Source: an uncultured Pseudorhodoferax sp. (GTDB lineage: Bacteria > Pseudomonadota > Gammaproteobacteria > Burkholderiales > Burkholderiaceae). From it: a stretch of DNA of 5,724 nt. Numbering within the stretch: position 1 is the stretch's first letter; every line of letters begins with the position of its first letter. The DNA is taken from contig CAJYRH010000427.1 of the NCBI GenBank assembly GCA_913776795.1, positions 1-5,724 of the forward strand, read 5' to 3'. A program made the position numbers and the translations under genes. Under the pieces are notes generated by a model. It did no database searches and was not told where the DNA came from. It saw only the letters and a program-made list of their open reading frames with translations. Below are positions 5,627 through 5,724 of the stretch, one piece after another.

Positions 5627-5724
5627 GCGCTCGTGCCGGGCTGCAGCGGCCCCCTGGCGCGGCCCGTGTCGTACGTGGAAAAAATGCTTGGCTGGCCTGA
5701 ACAGTTGGCTAGCAAAAACGACCT
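5627..5724. other. Non-coding right flank, no recognised gene
   Basis: No credible coding frame was seen in these last 98 bases. A GC hairpin can be drawn at 5638-5652 (GGGCTG pairing with CGGCCC across a 3-base loop, one G-T pair), just after the lipoprotein stop codon. It lacks a following T-run, so it is not a convincing intrinsic terminator. The last 45 bases are AT-richer (AAAAAA at 5679-5684, AAAAA at 5714-5718) and could be the control region of a gene beyond the window. No adapter sequence was recognised at this end. Confidence 0.5.

Noticed and set aside
5638..5652. GC hairpin after the lipoprotein gene as an intrinsic terminator
   Set aside because: The stem is only six pairs including a G-T pair and no T-run follows, so it does not meet the usual criteria.

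Overview
The window is GC-rich (clearly above 60% by eye, with strong G/C preference at third codon positions) and reads like a betaproteobacterial chromosome. A member of the Comamonadaceae (Variovorax/Acidovorax-like) is the best guess, but this rests on composition and gene style, not on a marker gene. The first 23 bases are not genomic. They match the 3' part of the Illumina TruSeq read-1 (universal) adapter, so the window starts at an untrimmed contig end.

Positions 24-5018 hold one compact operon on the minus strand. In transcription order it encodes: a large metal-dependent hydrolase/decarboxylase of the amidohydrolase-2 family (5018 to 3501); a secreted substrate-binding protein of the SsuA/NMT1 family (3484 to 2393); a first SsuC/TauC-type permease (2389 to 1526); a second, different SsuC/TauC-type permease (1529 to 717); and an SsuB/TauB-type ATPase (720 down to 24, cut by the contig end). 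Gaps are 16 and 3 bases, then two ATGA stop/start overlaps, so the genes are almost certainly co-transcribed and the last three translationally coupled.

Together they make a complete importer of the nitrate/sulfonate/taurine type with two distinct membrane subunits, preceded by a cytoplasmic enzyme that probably acts on the imported compound. The substrate cannot be read from the sequence. No sulfonate monooxygenase or other sulfur gene lies in the window, so the usual sulfonate annotation should be treated as family-level only.

A divergent intergenic region of 119 bases (5019-5137) separates the operon from a plus-strand gene (5138-5626) for a small lipoprotein. It has a lipobox cysteine and two tandem segments resembling the BamE/SmpA/OmlA fold. 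It looks functionally unrelated to the operon. The last 98 bases (5627-5724) contain no recognised gene. No RNA genes, insertion sequences, CRISPR arrays or phage genes were seen.
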